Source: Peteryoungia wuzhouensis (GTDB taxonomy: Bacteria; Pseudomonadota; Alphaproteobacteria; Rhizobiales; Rhizobiaceae). Taken from it: a stretch of DNA of 64,000 nt. Below, one piece after another: positions 48,875-57,406 of this stretch (position 1 is its first letter; each line of letters begins with the position of its first letter). The notes below the pieces were generated by a model. The model did not search any database, was not told the origin of the DNA, and saw nothing but the letters and a program-made list of their open reading frames with translations. The DNA is taken from assembly GCF_003205195.1 (NCBI RefSeq), contig NZ_QJRY01000001.1, positions 558,001-622,000 on the forward strand, read 5' to 3'. Made by a program: the position numbers and the translations under genes.

Positions 48875-50361
48875 GCGGCGCCCGGATAGTTGGGGCTTTC
48901 GCGGGTGATTGTCACACCGTGCGGATGGCTTTCGCGCAGGCCCGCGCCGGAGATGCGGACGAAGGTGGCCTTTTCCTGGAATTCCGGAATGTCCTTGCCG
49001 CCGACATAACCCATGGCGGCCTTCAGGCCACCGGCGAGCTGATGCAGGACGGCGGACACCGGTCCCTTGTAGGGTACCTGGCCTTCGATGCCTTCGGGCA
49101 CGAGCTTCAGCGTGTCGCGCACTTCCGCCTGGAAGTAGCGGTCTGCCGAGCCCCGCGCCATGGCGCCGACGGAACCCATGCCGCGATAGGCTTTGAAGGA
49201 GCGGCCCTGATACAGATAAACCTCGCCGGGGCTTTCGTCCGTGCCGGCGAGCAGCGAGCCAACCATGACGGCGGAGGCGCCGGCCGCAATTGCCTTGGCG
49301 ACGTCACCGGAGAACTTGATGCCGCCATCGGCGATGACGGGAATGCCGTGCTTGTTGCCTTCCTCGACGGCTGCCATGACCGCTGCGAGCTGCGGCACAC
49401 CGACGCCCGCAACGACGCGCGTGGTGCAGATCGAACCCGGACCGATGCCGACCTTGATGCAGTCAGCGCCTGCATCGATCAGGGCGCGCGTGCCCTCACC
49501 GGTTGCCACGTTGCCGGCGATGATACGAATGGCATTCGACATCTTCTTCACATGGGCAACGGCATCCAGAACCTTCTGGCTATGGCCGTGGGCCGTATCG
49601 ACGACGATGACGTCGCAACCTGCGTCGATCAGGCGCTCTGCGCGCTCGACACCGTCGTCACCCGTAGAAATCGCGGCGGCGACGCGCAGACGCCCCTGGG
49701 CGTCCTTGGCGGCATTCGGGTTGAGCTGCGACTTCTCGATATCCTTGACCGTGATCAGGCCGACGCAGCGCCCTTCGTTGTCGATCACCAACAGCTTTTC
49801 GATGCGGTGCGCATGCAGAAGGCGCTTGGCTTCCTGCTGATCGACCCCGTCCTTGACCGTGATCAGGTTCTCGCGGGTCATCAACTCATAGATCTTCTGG
49901 TTCGGATCGGAGGCGAAGCGCACGTCGCGGTTCGTCAGAATGCCGACGAGGCGGCCGGGGCGGCTGGCGCCTTCGACGACCGGGATGCCGGAAATGCCGT
50001 GGGCACCCATCAGAGCCTTGGCTTCCGCAAGCGTTGCGTCCGGGCCGATGGTGACCGGATTGACGACCATGCCGCTTTCGAACTTCTTCACCTGGCGAAC
50101 CTCTTCGGCCTGCTCGACCGGGGTGAGATTGCGGTGAATGACGCCGATGCCGCCGGACTGGGCCATGGCGATCGCGAGCCGGCTTTCGGTCACGGTGTCC
50201 ATGGCGGAGGAGAGAATCGGCAGGGAAAGTTCGATATCCTTTGCGATCCGGGTCGCGATATTCGTCTGACCCGGCATGACGACCGAGTGCCCCGGCTGCA
50301 GGAGGACGTCGTCAAAGGTGAGCGCTTCTGCGCCGGTTGCCGACATTACGATGCGTGCCAT
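48871..50361 (-). CDS. guaB: IMP dehydrogenase
   Basis: 496 residues. Makes XMP, the first dedicated step to GMP. TIM-barrel core with [13 protein letters not shown] at the start; two CBS modules at about residues 93-205; active-site loop [19 protein letters not shown] with the catalytic Cys; C-terminal flap with [13 protein letters not shown]. Start [10 protein letters not shown] at 50361. Heads a unit with two small membrane-protein genes downstream. Confidence 0.97.
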   Translation of the reverse strand: MARIVMSATGAEALTFDDVLLQPGHSVVMPGQTNIATRIAKDIELSLPILSSAMDTVTESRLAIAMAQSGGIGVIHRNLTPVEQAEEVRQVKKFESGMVVNPVTIGPDATLAEAKALMGAHGISGIPVVEGASRPGRLVGILTNRDVRFASDPNQKIYELMTRENLITVKDGVDQQEAKRLLHAHRIEKLLVIDNEGRCVGLITVKDIEKSQLNPNAAKDAQGRLRVAAAISTGDDGVERAERLIDAGCDVIVVDTAHGHSQKVLDAVAHVKKMSNAIRIIAGNVATGEGTRALIDAGADCIKVGIGPGSICTTRVVAGVGVPQLAAVMAAVEEGNKHGIPVIADGGIKFSGDVAKAIAAGASAVMVGSLLAGTDESPGEVYLYQGRSFKAYRGMGSVGAMARGSADRYFQAEVRDTLKLVPEGIEGQVPYKGPVSAVLHQLAGGLKAAMGYVGGKDIPEFQEKATFVRISGAGLRESHPHGVTITRESPNYPGAA

Positions 50362-50647
50362 TGCCAATTCCTTCGTTTGAATAGGCAGAATCCGCCCGGA
50401 AAACGGGAATCCCCGTTCGGTCGCTTCTGCATGAAATGCTTGGAAGTTGGCGAGGGCTGGTAACACGTTCATGACAGGAAGGGAATAGCAAAACCGGCAC
50501 GCCCTGGTTCGTGATGGAACCTTTCACCCAAGGAACTGGTCGAAGCAATGAAAATTCAATCTTACTAATAAACGGATCATCAAAGCCGGCATGGTATGAC
50601 ACGCCCGCCCCTCGGAGGAGCGCGGGGCACATTCCGGAGGTACACCG

Positions 50648-50989
50648 ATGTCGATCGGTCACAACATGAGCAGCGCCCGTGAGCATGCCGACGCGCATGA
50701 AGACGTCCTTTTCGGCAGAATATGTGCGCGACGCAACGCGCTTTTGGCGCAGTGGGCCACCACCGTGCTCGATCTTCAGGATATGCAGGCCTATGCCGAA
50801 GAACTGGCCCGGGCCGCAGCGTCCGGCGACGAGGAATTGCTGAACCGTATCCGCGAGGATTTCCGTGCAGCGGGCATAGAGGTCATGGACGCGGTGCTGC
50901 AGGACCGCATGGTGGCCTTGCTGCGCAGCGCCACTGCCGAATTGCGCCGCGGCGAGCCTGGCCACGGGGCTCGCGAGAGACGGGACTGA
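50648..50989 (+). CDS. DUF1476 protein, divergent F1-ATPase zeta-subunit-like
   Basis: 113 residues. The core ARRNALLAQWATTVLDL...YAEELARAAASGDEELLNRIREDF matches the DUF1476/ATPase-zeta pattern (ARRNKLLGLWAAELLG... in canonical subunits). The canonical inhibitory N-terminus (roughly 20 residues before the ARRN) is replaced by a different one with His residues (HNMSSAREHADAHED). Probably a paralogue rather than the main zeta subunit, which normally lies elsewhere. Divergent from guaB. Ribosome binding site GGAGG at 50634-50638, nine bases upstream. Confidence 0.8.
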   Translation: MSIGHNMSSAREHADAHEDVLFGRICARRNALLAQWATTVLDLQDMQAYAEELARAAASGDEELLNRIREDFRAAGIEVMDAVLQDRMVALLRSATAELRRGEPGHGARERRD

Positions 50990-51063
50990 TCCGCCCTGCC
51001 TGCCATCGCCAAGAAGCCCGCGGGAGGCAGCGCACACGGGCTTCGAGGTCACGTGGGTCGATA

Positions 51064-52053
51064 TCAGATATCGAACTGATAGGCCTTGGGGACGAAGCGA
51101 TAGCCCTCTTCGATCTTCTCCGCATATCCCACCGCCGGGAACGGCATGTGATAGCCCAGGAAGGCAAGCTTGTCGGTCGCGATCATGTCGAAGACCTTCT
51201 TGCGCGTGGCGGCCGCGGCAGCCTTGTCCATGTCGAAGCGGACTTCCCAGTCCGGGCGCTGCAGCGACAGCACGAAATGGTTTGCCGTGTCGGCGGTCAA
51301 GACGAGTTGTCGGCCGTCTGATTCCAGCCGGTAGATCATGTGGCCCGGGGAATGGCCGAAGGCCGCCATGCCGGTAATGCCGGAGACAACTTCACCACCA
51401 TCCCCGATAAAGGTCATCTTCTCTGCCAGCGGCTTAACATTGGCGAGCACGCCCTTCTGGCCATTCTCGGCCGGTGTGCCGGCGCGGGCCGGATCGACCC
51501 AGAAATCATATTCGGCCTGACCGGTGACATAGCGCGCGTTCGGAAATGCCGGCTTGCCGCCTTCCATCAGGCCTCCAATGTGGTCGCCATGCATGTGGGT
51601 GAGAACGACGATGGTCACATCCTCCCGCGTGTAGCCGGCTGCAGTCAGACCTTCGGCCAAGCGGCCAAGGCCATTTGCCCGGCCGGCTTCCCCCATGCCG
51701 GTATCAAACAGGATGACGTCGGACCCCGTGTTGACCAGCACCGGAGCGAAGCTGTTGACGAAGGCATCGGCCGGCAGGAAATTTGCCTCAAGCAGGGCAC
51801 CCACCACTTCGGGCGACTGGTTGGTGCCAAACGTCTCCTGTGGCTTGCCGGAGGGACGCGCGCCATCCTTGACGACGAGCACTTCGAACTTGCCCACATT
51901 GAAGCGGTGCGTTTCTGGCGGCATGGCGTGATCGATGCTCATGGATGTATCGGCGTTCGTCTGTTGCGCTACGGCAGCGCGGGTCATGATCATCGGGGAT
52001 GCGAGCGCGAAACCCGCTCCGCCCAGAACCATTCGTCTCTTCATCGAAATCAT
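51064..52053 (-). CDS. MBL-fold metallo-hydrolase, exported (Tat-type leader)
   Basis: 329 residues. N-terminal MKRRMVLGGAGFALASP resembles a Tat leader (RR motif), cleaved near RAAVAQ. The beta-lactamase fold has THMHGDHIGGL (about 152-162, metal motif HxHxDH), and further His in FGHSPGHM and DTANHF. Periplasmic hydrolase with a binuclear zinc site, possibly quorum-quenching lactonase-like or glyoxalase II-like. Divergent from the DHA2 drug transporter. Start at 52053 (MISMKRRM) or the Met at 52044. Confidence 0.9.
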   Translation of the reverse strand: MISMKRRMVLGGAGFALASPMIMTRAAVAQQTNADTSMSIDHAMPPETHRFNVGKFEVLVVKDGARPSGKPQETFGTNQSPEVVGALLEANFLPADAFVNSFAPVLVNTGSDVILFDTGMGEAGRANGLGRLAEGLTAAGYTREDVTIVVLTHMHGDHIGGLMEGGKPAFPNARYVTGQAEYDFWVDPARAGTPAENGQKGVLANVKPLAEKMTFIGDGGEVVSGITGMAAFGHSPGHMIYRLESDGRQLVLTADTANHFVLSLQRPDWEVRFDMDKAAAAATRKKVFDMIATDKLAFLGYHMPFPAVGYAEKIEEGYRFVPKAYQFDI

Positions 52054-52294
52054 GGAAATCTCCTCAACGACATGTCCTCTCCCCCGAATGAGGGCTTGTA
52101 CGCGAAATAGGCAGGGGGCGCCGTACGGGAAGTTTCCTCACACCATCGTGATGCAACGGCGCACCGTCGCGATCGCCCGGTCCTCCCTGTCTCTTCTGCT
52201 TCTCGAACGCGGCGGCCGGCAAAATGGTTTCGCCGACGCGTTGAATGGGTTATGAGGCCACACCTGCCGTTAGCCTTCGACGGTCCCCCCCGGA

Positions 52295-53707
52295 ATGCCG
52301 ATGAACCGCATCACGCCCCTGATCCTCGCCTTTGCCCTGTTCATGGAGCAGATGGACTCAACGGTCATTGCCACCGCACTTCCGACCATCGCCGCCGACC
52401 TCGGCGTCGGGCCGATCACGCTGAAACTGGCGCTGACCGCCTATATGGTGGCGCTCGCCATCTTCATCCCCGTCAGCGGCTGGATGGCCGACCGGTTCGG
52501 TGCCAAGCGGATCTTCCGCGCGGCGATCATGGTGTTCATGATCGGCTCCCTGCTTTGCGCCATTGCCGATTCCCTGTTCTTCTTCGTCGCATCGCGTTTC
52601 CTGCAGGGCATGGGCGGGGCGATGATGACACCGGTCGGGCGTCTCGTGCTCTTGCGCACGACGAAGAAAAGCGAGCTGGTGTCTGCGATGGCCTTGCTCA
52701 CCATTCCAGGCCTGCTTGGACCGATCACCGGGCCGCCGGTGGGTGGTTTCATCACCACCTTCTTCAGCTGGCACTGGATTTTCCTGATCAACATCCCGAT
52801 CGGACTCCTGGGCCTTGTCATGTCCAGTCGTTATCTGCCGGAGATCGAACCGATCGAGACGGCAGCGATCGACTGGCGCGGTTTCGCGCTGAGTTCCGGG
52901 GCGGCGTCCGGCCTCGTCTTCGGCCTTTCCGTGATGAGCCTGCCGGCGCTGCCGATTTACGTCGGCGCGATTGCCACTATGGCGGGCATCGTCTGCCTCG
53001 GGCTCTATGTGCAGCATGCACGGCGCCACCCTGCCCCGCTGCTGAACCTGTCGCTCTTTGCCAACAAGAGTTTTCGCGCGGCGATCATCGGTGGCACCGT
53101 GTTCCGCATTGCCGCGGGGGCCACGCCCTTCCTCCTGCCGCTGATGCTGCAGCTCGGCTTCGGCATGAGCGCCTTCCAGTCCGGCATGACCACCTTTGTC
53201 GCCGCCGTGGGCGCGATCTCGACCAAGTTCATCGCAAGGCGCGCCTTTGCGGCCGCCGGATTCCGCAACCTCTTGATCGCGGCCGGCATCGGCGGTGCGA
53301 TCACGACGGCGGCCAACAGCGTCTTCACGCCGGCAACGCCGATCGCGCTCATCATGACCGTGCTCTTGATCGGCGGCTTCTGCCGCTCGTTCTTCTTCAC
53401 CGGCGTGAACACGCTCGGCTATGCCGAAATCGAAGACATCCAGGCGTCGCAAGCAACCTCGCTCACATCGGTCCTGCAACAAGTGAGCCTAGCGCTCGGC
53501 GTGGCAACCGCTGCCGCAATCCTCGAAGCCAGCACACGAATGACAGGCGAGACACTGTCGCTGGGCGATTTCCACCTGGCCTTTGCCATCGTTGCCGGAC
53601 TGTCGATCTTTGCGGTCCTTCCCTTCTTCGGCCTGTCGGGCGATGTGGGGTCGGCCGTATCGGGTTATCGCCGGGGCGGGGAAGACGAGACGATCAGCGT
53701 GAAATAA
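52295..53707 (+). CDS. DHA2 family drug:H+ antiporter (MFS, EmrB-like)
   Basis: 470 residues with about fourteen transmembrane segments. The first helix has the DHA2 signature MEQMDSTVIATALPTIAAD (about residues 19-37) and motif A is GWMADRFGAKRIF. Exports hydrophobic toxic compounds across the inner membrane; no membrane-fusion partner (EmrA) adjacent. Start at 52295, an ATG preceded by the GGGGG of CCCCCCGGAATG; the ATG at 52301 is an alternative. Confidence 0.92.
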   Translation: MPMNRITPLILAFALFMEQMDSTVIATALPTIAADLGVGPITLKLALTAYMVALAIFIPVSGWMADRFGAKRIFRAAIMVFMIGSLLCAIADSLFFFVASRFLQGMGGAMMTPVGRLVLLRTTKKSELVSAMALLTIPGLLGPITGPPVGGFITTFFSWHWIFLINIPIGLLGLVMSSRYLPEIEPIETAAIDWRGFALSSGAASGLVFGLSVMSLPALPIYVGAIATMAGIVCLGLYVQHARRHPAPLLNLSLFANKSFRAAIIGGTVFRIAAGATPFLLPLMLQLGFGMSAFQSGMTTFVAAVGAISTKFIARRAFAAAGFRNLLIAAGIGGAITTAANSVFTPATPIALIMTVLLIGGFCRSFFFTGVNTLGYAEIEDIQASQATSLTSVLQQVSLALGVATAAAILEASTRMTGETLSLGDFHLAFAIVAGLSIFAVLPFFGLSGDVGSAVSGYRRGGEDETISVK

Positions 53708-54091
53708 TCACTCGGGCCTTTCGCAGAGCGCAGACAGCTTGTTGCCGTCGGGATCGCGGACATAGCAGGCATAGAAGTTCGGATGGAAGGGACGGATGCC
53801 CGGTGCACCGTCATCGGTGCCGCCATGGGCGAGCGCTGCGGCATGGAAGGCATCGACCTCAGCACGCGAGGCGGCTTCGAAGGCCGGCATGGAGCCATTA
53901 CCGACCGTTGCCGGGCGCCGGTCGAAGGGATGCGTGATCCAGAACCGGCAGCGACTGTCGCCGGGCGCCGCATAGCCGGCCTCGCTGTCATCGATGGACC
54001 GCCGCTCGATGCCGAGCATCGCCAGCACGGCATCGTAGAAGCCGACGGCGCGGGGTAGATCGTTGATGCCGATGGTGATGTAGGTGAACAT
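53708..54091 (-). CDS. VOC family protein
   Basis: 127 residues, two beta-alpha modules; MFTYITIGINDLPRAVGFYDAVLAMLGI at the start and FYACYVRDPDGNKLSALC at the end. The final metal-ligand Glu position reads as Ser (KLSALC), so the usual VOC metal site may be altered. The stop of the opposite-strand DHA2 gene is adjacent (53707/53708). Separated from rlmE by 14 bases, likely co-transcribed. Confidence 0.87.
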   Translation of the reverse strand: MFTYITIGINDLPRAVGFYDAVLAMLGIERRSIDDSEAGYAAPGDSRCRFWITHPFDRRPATVGNGSMPAFEAASRAEVDAFHAAALAHGGTDDGAPGIRPFHPNFYACYVRDPDGNKLSALCERPE

Positions 54092-54105
54092 GACCGTGCC
54101 CGACC

Positions 54106-54888
54106 TCAATCCAGATCCAGATCCTCGGTCGCCGGGACATCCTCGCGCGGGTCACGGACGAAGCCCTCTTCGTCGAGTTCGACAACGGCCCCGCCCCGGC
54201 GGCCCTTGAAGCCCTTGGCAAGCAGGAACATCTCGACCGATTCCTGGCGCGACGAGGCGGGCTTGATATGCATGACCTGACGGAAGTTCTGCTTCAGCAT
54301 GTTGAGCAGCTCCTTCTCCGTGCCGCCCTGGAAGGTCTTGGCGAGGAAATGCCCGCCTTCGGAGAGAACCTCCACGGCAAAATGAGCGGCAACCTCGCAC
54401 AGATGCATGGTGCGGATATGGTCTGTCTTCTGGTGGCCGGTGGTGGGCGCCGCCATGTCCGAAATCACCAGGTTCGGCGTGCCGCCGACCGCTTCTACCA
54501 ATTGGCGCGGCGCGTCCGGATCGAGGAAGTCGAGCTGCAGGATTTTCACGCCCGGGATCTGTGCCATTTCCAGAAAATCGATCGCCGCGACGCGGATGTC
54601 GTCATCGGTCGAATCGGTGACCTTGGCGGCGATCTGCGACCAGCTGCCGGGGGCGGCACCCAGATCGATGATGCGGGTGGCCCCTTTAAGGATCTGATGC
54701 TTCTCGTCGATCTCCAGCAGCTTGAAGGCCGCACGGGCGCGGTAACCTTCAAGTTTGGCGCGCTGGACATAGGGGTCGTTGATATGGCGCTCGAGCCAGC
54801 GTCTGGAGGACGCTTTCAGCTTGCCCTTCTTGACCTTCTGGCCGAGCTTGCGGCCGGTTCTGTTGCCGGCAATGGGTGGCTTTGCCAT
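54106..54888 (-). CDS. rlmE: 23S rRNA U2552 2'-O-methyltransferase
   Basis: 260 residues. Basic N-terminus then the FtsJ/RrmJ core: [13 protein letters not shown] (first catalytic Lys), [17 protein letters not shown] (SAM loop), [13 protein letters not shown] (Asp), [11 protein letters not shown] (second Lys) and [13 protein letters not shown] (Glu). A complete K-D-K-E tetrad is visible. An acidic 25-residue tail follows. Two bases after the Ppx/GppA gene. Confidence 0.95.
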   Translation of the reverse strand: MAKPPIAGNRTGRKLGQKVKKGKLKASSRRWLERHINDPYVQRAKLEGYRARAAFKLLEIDEKHQILKGATRIIDLGAAPGSWSQIAAKVTDSTDDDIRVAAIDFLEMAQIPGVKILQLDFLDPDAPRQLVEAVGGTPNLVISDMAAPTTGHQKTDHIRTMHLCEVAAHFAVEVLSEGGHFLAKTFQGGTEKELLNMLKQNFRQVMHIKPASSRQESVEMFLLAKGFKGRRGGAVVELDEEGFVRDPREDVPATEDLDLD

Positions 54889-54890
54889 GG

Positions 54891-56633
54891 TCAGCGCTCC
54901 CTCGAAGTCTGTGGCGTCGGCTGTGACGCCGTCTGCGGCCGACGGCTGCGGCCACGTCGCCAGACGCCGTCATCGGCCATCATGTCGGTCAATAGTCCTT
55001 CGCGCAGGCCCCGGTCGGCGACCCGCATGCGGCTCGACGGCCAACGCCGGCGGATCGCTTCCAGAATGGCGCAGCCGGCCAGCACCAGATCGGCGCGATC
55101 CGGCCCGATACAGGGATTGGCGGCGCGACCGGCATAATCCCAGGACAGGAGTTTCGCCTGCATCGCCGAGACTTCGGCATCGGTCAGCCAGAGGCCATCG
55201 ACCTTGCGGCGATCATAACGCGGCAGATCGAGATGCACGCCGGCGAGCGTCGTGACGGTGCCCGACGTGCCGATCAGGTGGAAATCTTCCGGCATGCCAT
55301 CCGGCCCCAGAGCCAGATCCGGGCAATCGAAGCGATCGAGCATGCCGCCCACTTCCGCTGTCATCGCCTCGAATATCTCGGGCGTTACATCGCGCCCCCC
55401 ATGCCGCTCGGACAGCGTGACCACACCGACGGGCAGCGAGGTCCAGTGGGTGATGTGATTGGCCAACCGGCTGGAGCGGTTGTCGGCGATGCGGATGACG
55501 GCGATTTCCGAGGAGCCGCCGCCGATATCGAACAGCACCACCGAACGCGCCTCACGGCCGACCAGCGAGGAGCAGCCGGACACGGCAAGGCGCGCCTCGG
55601 TCTCGCGGTTGATGATCTCAAGCTTCAGCCCGGTTTCTGCCGTCACCCTTTCGAGGAAAAGCTCACCGTTTTCCGCCGCGCGGCAGGCTTCGGTTGCGAT
55701 CAGGCGCATGCGGCGGATATCCCGGCCGGCGAGCTTGGAGGCGCAGATGCGAAGGGCTTCGACGGCTCGATCCATGGCATCCTGAGAGAGGCGTCCGGTG
55801 GCGCCGAGGCCTTCCCCGAGCCGGACGATGCGGGAAAAGGCATCGACGACGCGGAACTGTCCGGGCCGTGTCGGCTGGGCAATCAGGAGGCGGCAGTTGT
55901 TGGTGCCGAGATCGAGTGCCGCATAGAGATCGTCGGAGGCGAATTCCCAGGTGCTGCGCGGCCGGTCGACCTGCGGCGGTTGCGACGGGCGGTGGGCATG
56001 CGGCTTTAACGGAGCCGGTTTCGCTGGCGCTGGCGATTCAGCCGACCGCGCCCTCTGGGCTGCGGAGGGTGGTTCAGATCCCGCCAGCGGACGCACATGG
56101 CCGGGCTTTGCGGCCGATCCGCGCCGGTTGCGATTGCGGCGGCCCTTGCGGCCCTCCGGCTGATCGCCACGCGTCGAGGATGGCTCGCCGGCTGGCGGCG
56201 CTGCGCCATGGTGCGTGCGATCGCCCTCACGTTCGAAGGGACGCGACTGCGCCGATCGCGCAGATGCGCCGGACGACGCTTCGCCGGCTGCGCTGTGCTC
56301 AGACTGGCCCGTGGCACGCAGGGCCGTTTCGCCCGACACGGAGTCGGCAGGCTTCTTGTCGCCATGACCATGGGGAGATGGGCCGGATGCTCCGGCACCC
56401 TTGCCGCGCCTGCGCCGCTTTCGCTTGCGGATGGGTCCATCCGCAATCATTGTTTCGGAACGTCGCTCAGGGACCGGCGCTGCCGCCGATCCTGCCGAAG
56501 CAGAAACATCGAGACCGCTCGTGACCGGCCCCGCCTTCTTGCCCTTGCCGCGCCTGCGGTGGGAACCGCTCTTGCGCCTGCCTGTCGACGCCCCCTCGCT
56601 TTTCGGCTGTCCGCCGCGACTGGGGTCTGTCAC
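54891..56633 (-). CDS. Ppx/GppA-type phosphatase with long basic N-terminal extension
   Basis: About 580 residues. The C-terminal ~350 residues are an exopolyphosphatase/pppGpp phosphatase of the ASKHA fold: [49 protein letters not shown] and [14 protein letters not shown]. The first ~230 residues are low-complexity Arg/Lys/Ser/Pro/Gly ([23 protein letters not shown]), probably disordered and RNA-binding. GTG at 56633 (MTDPSRGG) is preferred to TTG at 56666. Same transcript as rlmE, so a role tied to rRNA or stringent response is inferred. Confidence 0.9.
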   Translation of the reverse strand: MTDPSRGGQPKSEGASTGRRKSGSHRRRGKGKKAGPVTSGLDVSASAGSAAAPVPERRSETMIADGPIRKRKRRRRGKGAGASGPSPHGHGDKKPADSVSGETALRATGQSEHSAAGEASSGASARSAQSRPFEREGDRTHHGAAPPAGEPSSTRGDQPEGRKGRRNRNRRGSAAKPGHVRPLAGSEPPSAAQRARSAESPAPAKPAPLKPHAHRPSQPPQVDRPRSTWEFASDDLYAALDLGTNNCRLLIAQPTRPGQFRVVDAFSRIVRLGEGLGATGRLSQDAMDRAVEALRICASKLAGRDIRRMRLIATEACRAAENGELFLERVTAETGLKLEIINRETEARLAVSGCSSLVGREARSVVLFDIGGGSSEIAVIRIADNRSSRLANHITHWTSLPVGVVTLSERHGGRDVTPEIFEAMTAEVGGMLDRFDCPDLALGPDGMPEDFHLIGTSGTVTTLAGVHLDLPRYDRRKVDGLWLTDAEVSAMQAKLLSWDYAGRAANPCIGPDRADLVLAGCAILEAIRRRWPSSRMRVADRGLREGLLTDMMADDGVWRRGRSRRPQTASQPTPQTSRER

Positions 56634-56859
56634 TGAAGTTATCCACTGAACCGCGCAAGGCGCCAAGACCGACGCATGCCGCTGGTATCATCATTCGTTT
56701 CGTTGGGCAGAGCATACCAGCGCAAACCCGTTGCGCCAAACGGTTTTTCTGTCGCGCCCGCAGAGGCCCTTCGGCAGCGCCGCCCAGCGCCAAAAGCCGG
56801 GATCCATCGCCATTCCGACCCAGCGCGAACATTCGATGATTTTTTTCCGATTTGGGTCT

Positions 56860-56887
56860 TTGCAATGCCGAAGCTTTTGTCTATAAG
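56860..56887 (+). promoter_or_regulatory. Probable tRNA-Gln promoter
   Basis: TTGCAA (56860-56865), 16-base spacer, TATAAG (56882-56887). It lies 33 bases upstream of the tRNA gene in an AT-rich stretch. Confidence 0.55.
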
Positions 56888-56919
56888 CCCGCTCACCGAT
56901 CGCGCAAGCGATACCCTGG

Positions 56920-56993
56920 TGGGGAATAGTTCAACGGTAGAACGACGGACTCTGACTCCGTTAATCTTGGTTCGAATCCAGGTTCCCCAGCCA
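56920..56993 (+). tRNA. tRNA-Gln (anticodon CTG)
   Basis: Acceptor TGGGGAA (56920-56926) pairs with TTCCCCA (56983-56989); D-arm with GTTCAACGGTAGAAC; anticodon stem ACGGA/TCCGT with loop CTCTGAC, anticodon CTG, which reads CAG; T-arm with GGTTCGAATCC; discriminator G and CCA encoded at 56991-56993. Cloverleaf folded by eye. Confidence 0.95.
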
Positions 56994-57392
56994 ATTCTCC
57001 CAAAAAGCCGTGATTTCTACGTTTTTCCGTCGTGCGGCATCTGTGCTGAATCGCGGCCTGCAAAAAATTCGCTGGGGACCGGTCAGCGTCCCGCATCACG
57101 GCGCGATATGGCTGCGTCACATGCGTCCAGATGCAAATTGTGCATTTTTCACGGCCGGAGGTTACGCCTATCGGTGCTGCTCTGTGTTTGCCGTTCTGGG
57201 CTATTTGACACGCCGCATTTGGACAGACTATCTGTTCTGAGCACATTACCGCTCGACCCATGATTTGTCGTGCGCCTCAGCGCAACCTTAGCTGTTTTGC
57301 CTGAGGGGTGCCTCCTATCAGTGGCGGCGGTTGGGAATTGCCCGGTTCGATATTTCAATGAAAATTGTCAGAGGAAACTATGGGACCAGTCA
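56994..57392. other. Intergenic region between tRNA-Gln and the STAND regulator gene
   Basis: About 400 bases with frames on both strands that do not look like proteins. It probably carries the promoter of the 57393 gene. A strong ribosome binding site GAGGA (57371-57375) with an ATG at 57380 opens a nine-codon frame ending at 57406 that overlaps the real gene start. I see no repeat or RNA gene. Confidence 0.4.
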
Positions 57393-57406
57393 ATGGCAGA
57401 GCTTGA
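57380..57406 (+). CDS. Nine-codon mini-frame overlapping the STAND regulator start (possible leader)
   Basis: ATG at 57380 after GAGGAAACT, eight amino acids then TGA at 57404-57406. It overlaps the first codons of the 57393 gene in another frame. If translated, its stop would lie 13 bases past the real start and could couple translation of the regulator. Only sequence signals support it. Confidence 0.35.
   Translation: MGPVNGRA

Noticed and set aside
48739..50463. 574-residue open frame opposite guaB
   Set aside because: Shadow of the IMP dehydrogenase gene; no motifs.
52252..53937. 561-residue open frame in another frame of the DHA2 transporter
   Set aside because: Arg/His/Pro-rich out-of-frame reading of a GC-rich gene; the true frame has the transporter motifs.
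57010..57240. 76-residue plus-strand frame after tRNA-Gln
   Set aside because: No ribosome binding site, no family resemblance and no conservation cue; treated as intergenic.
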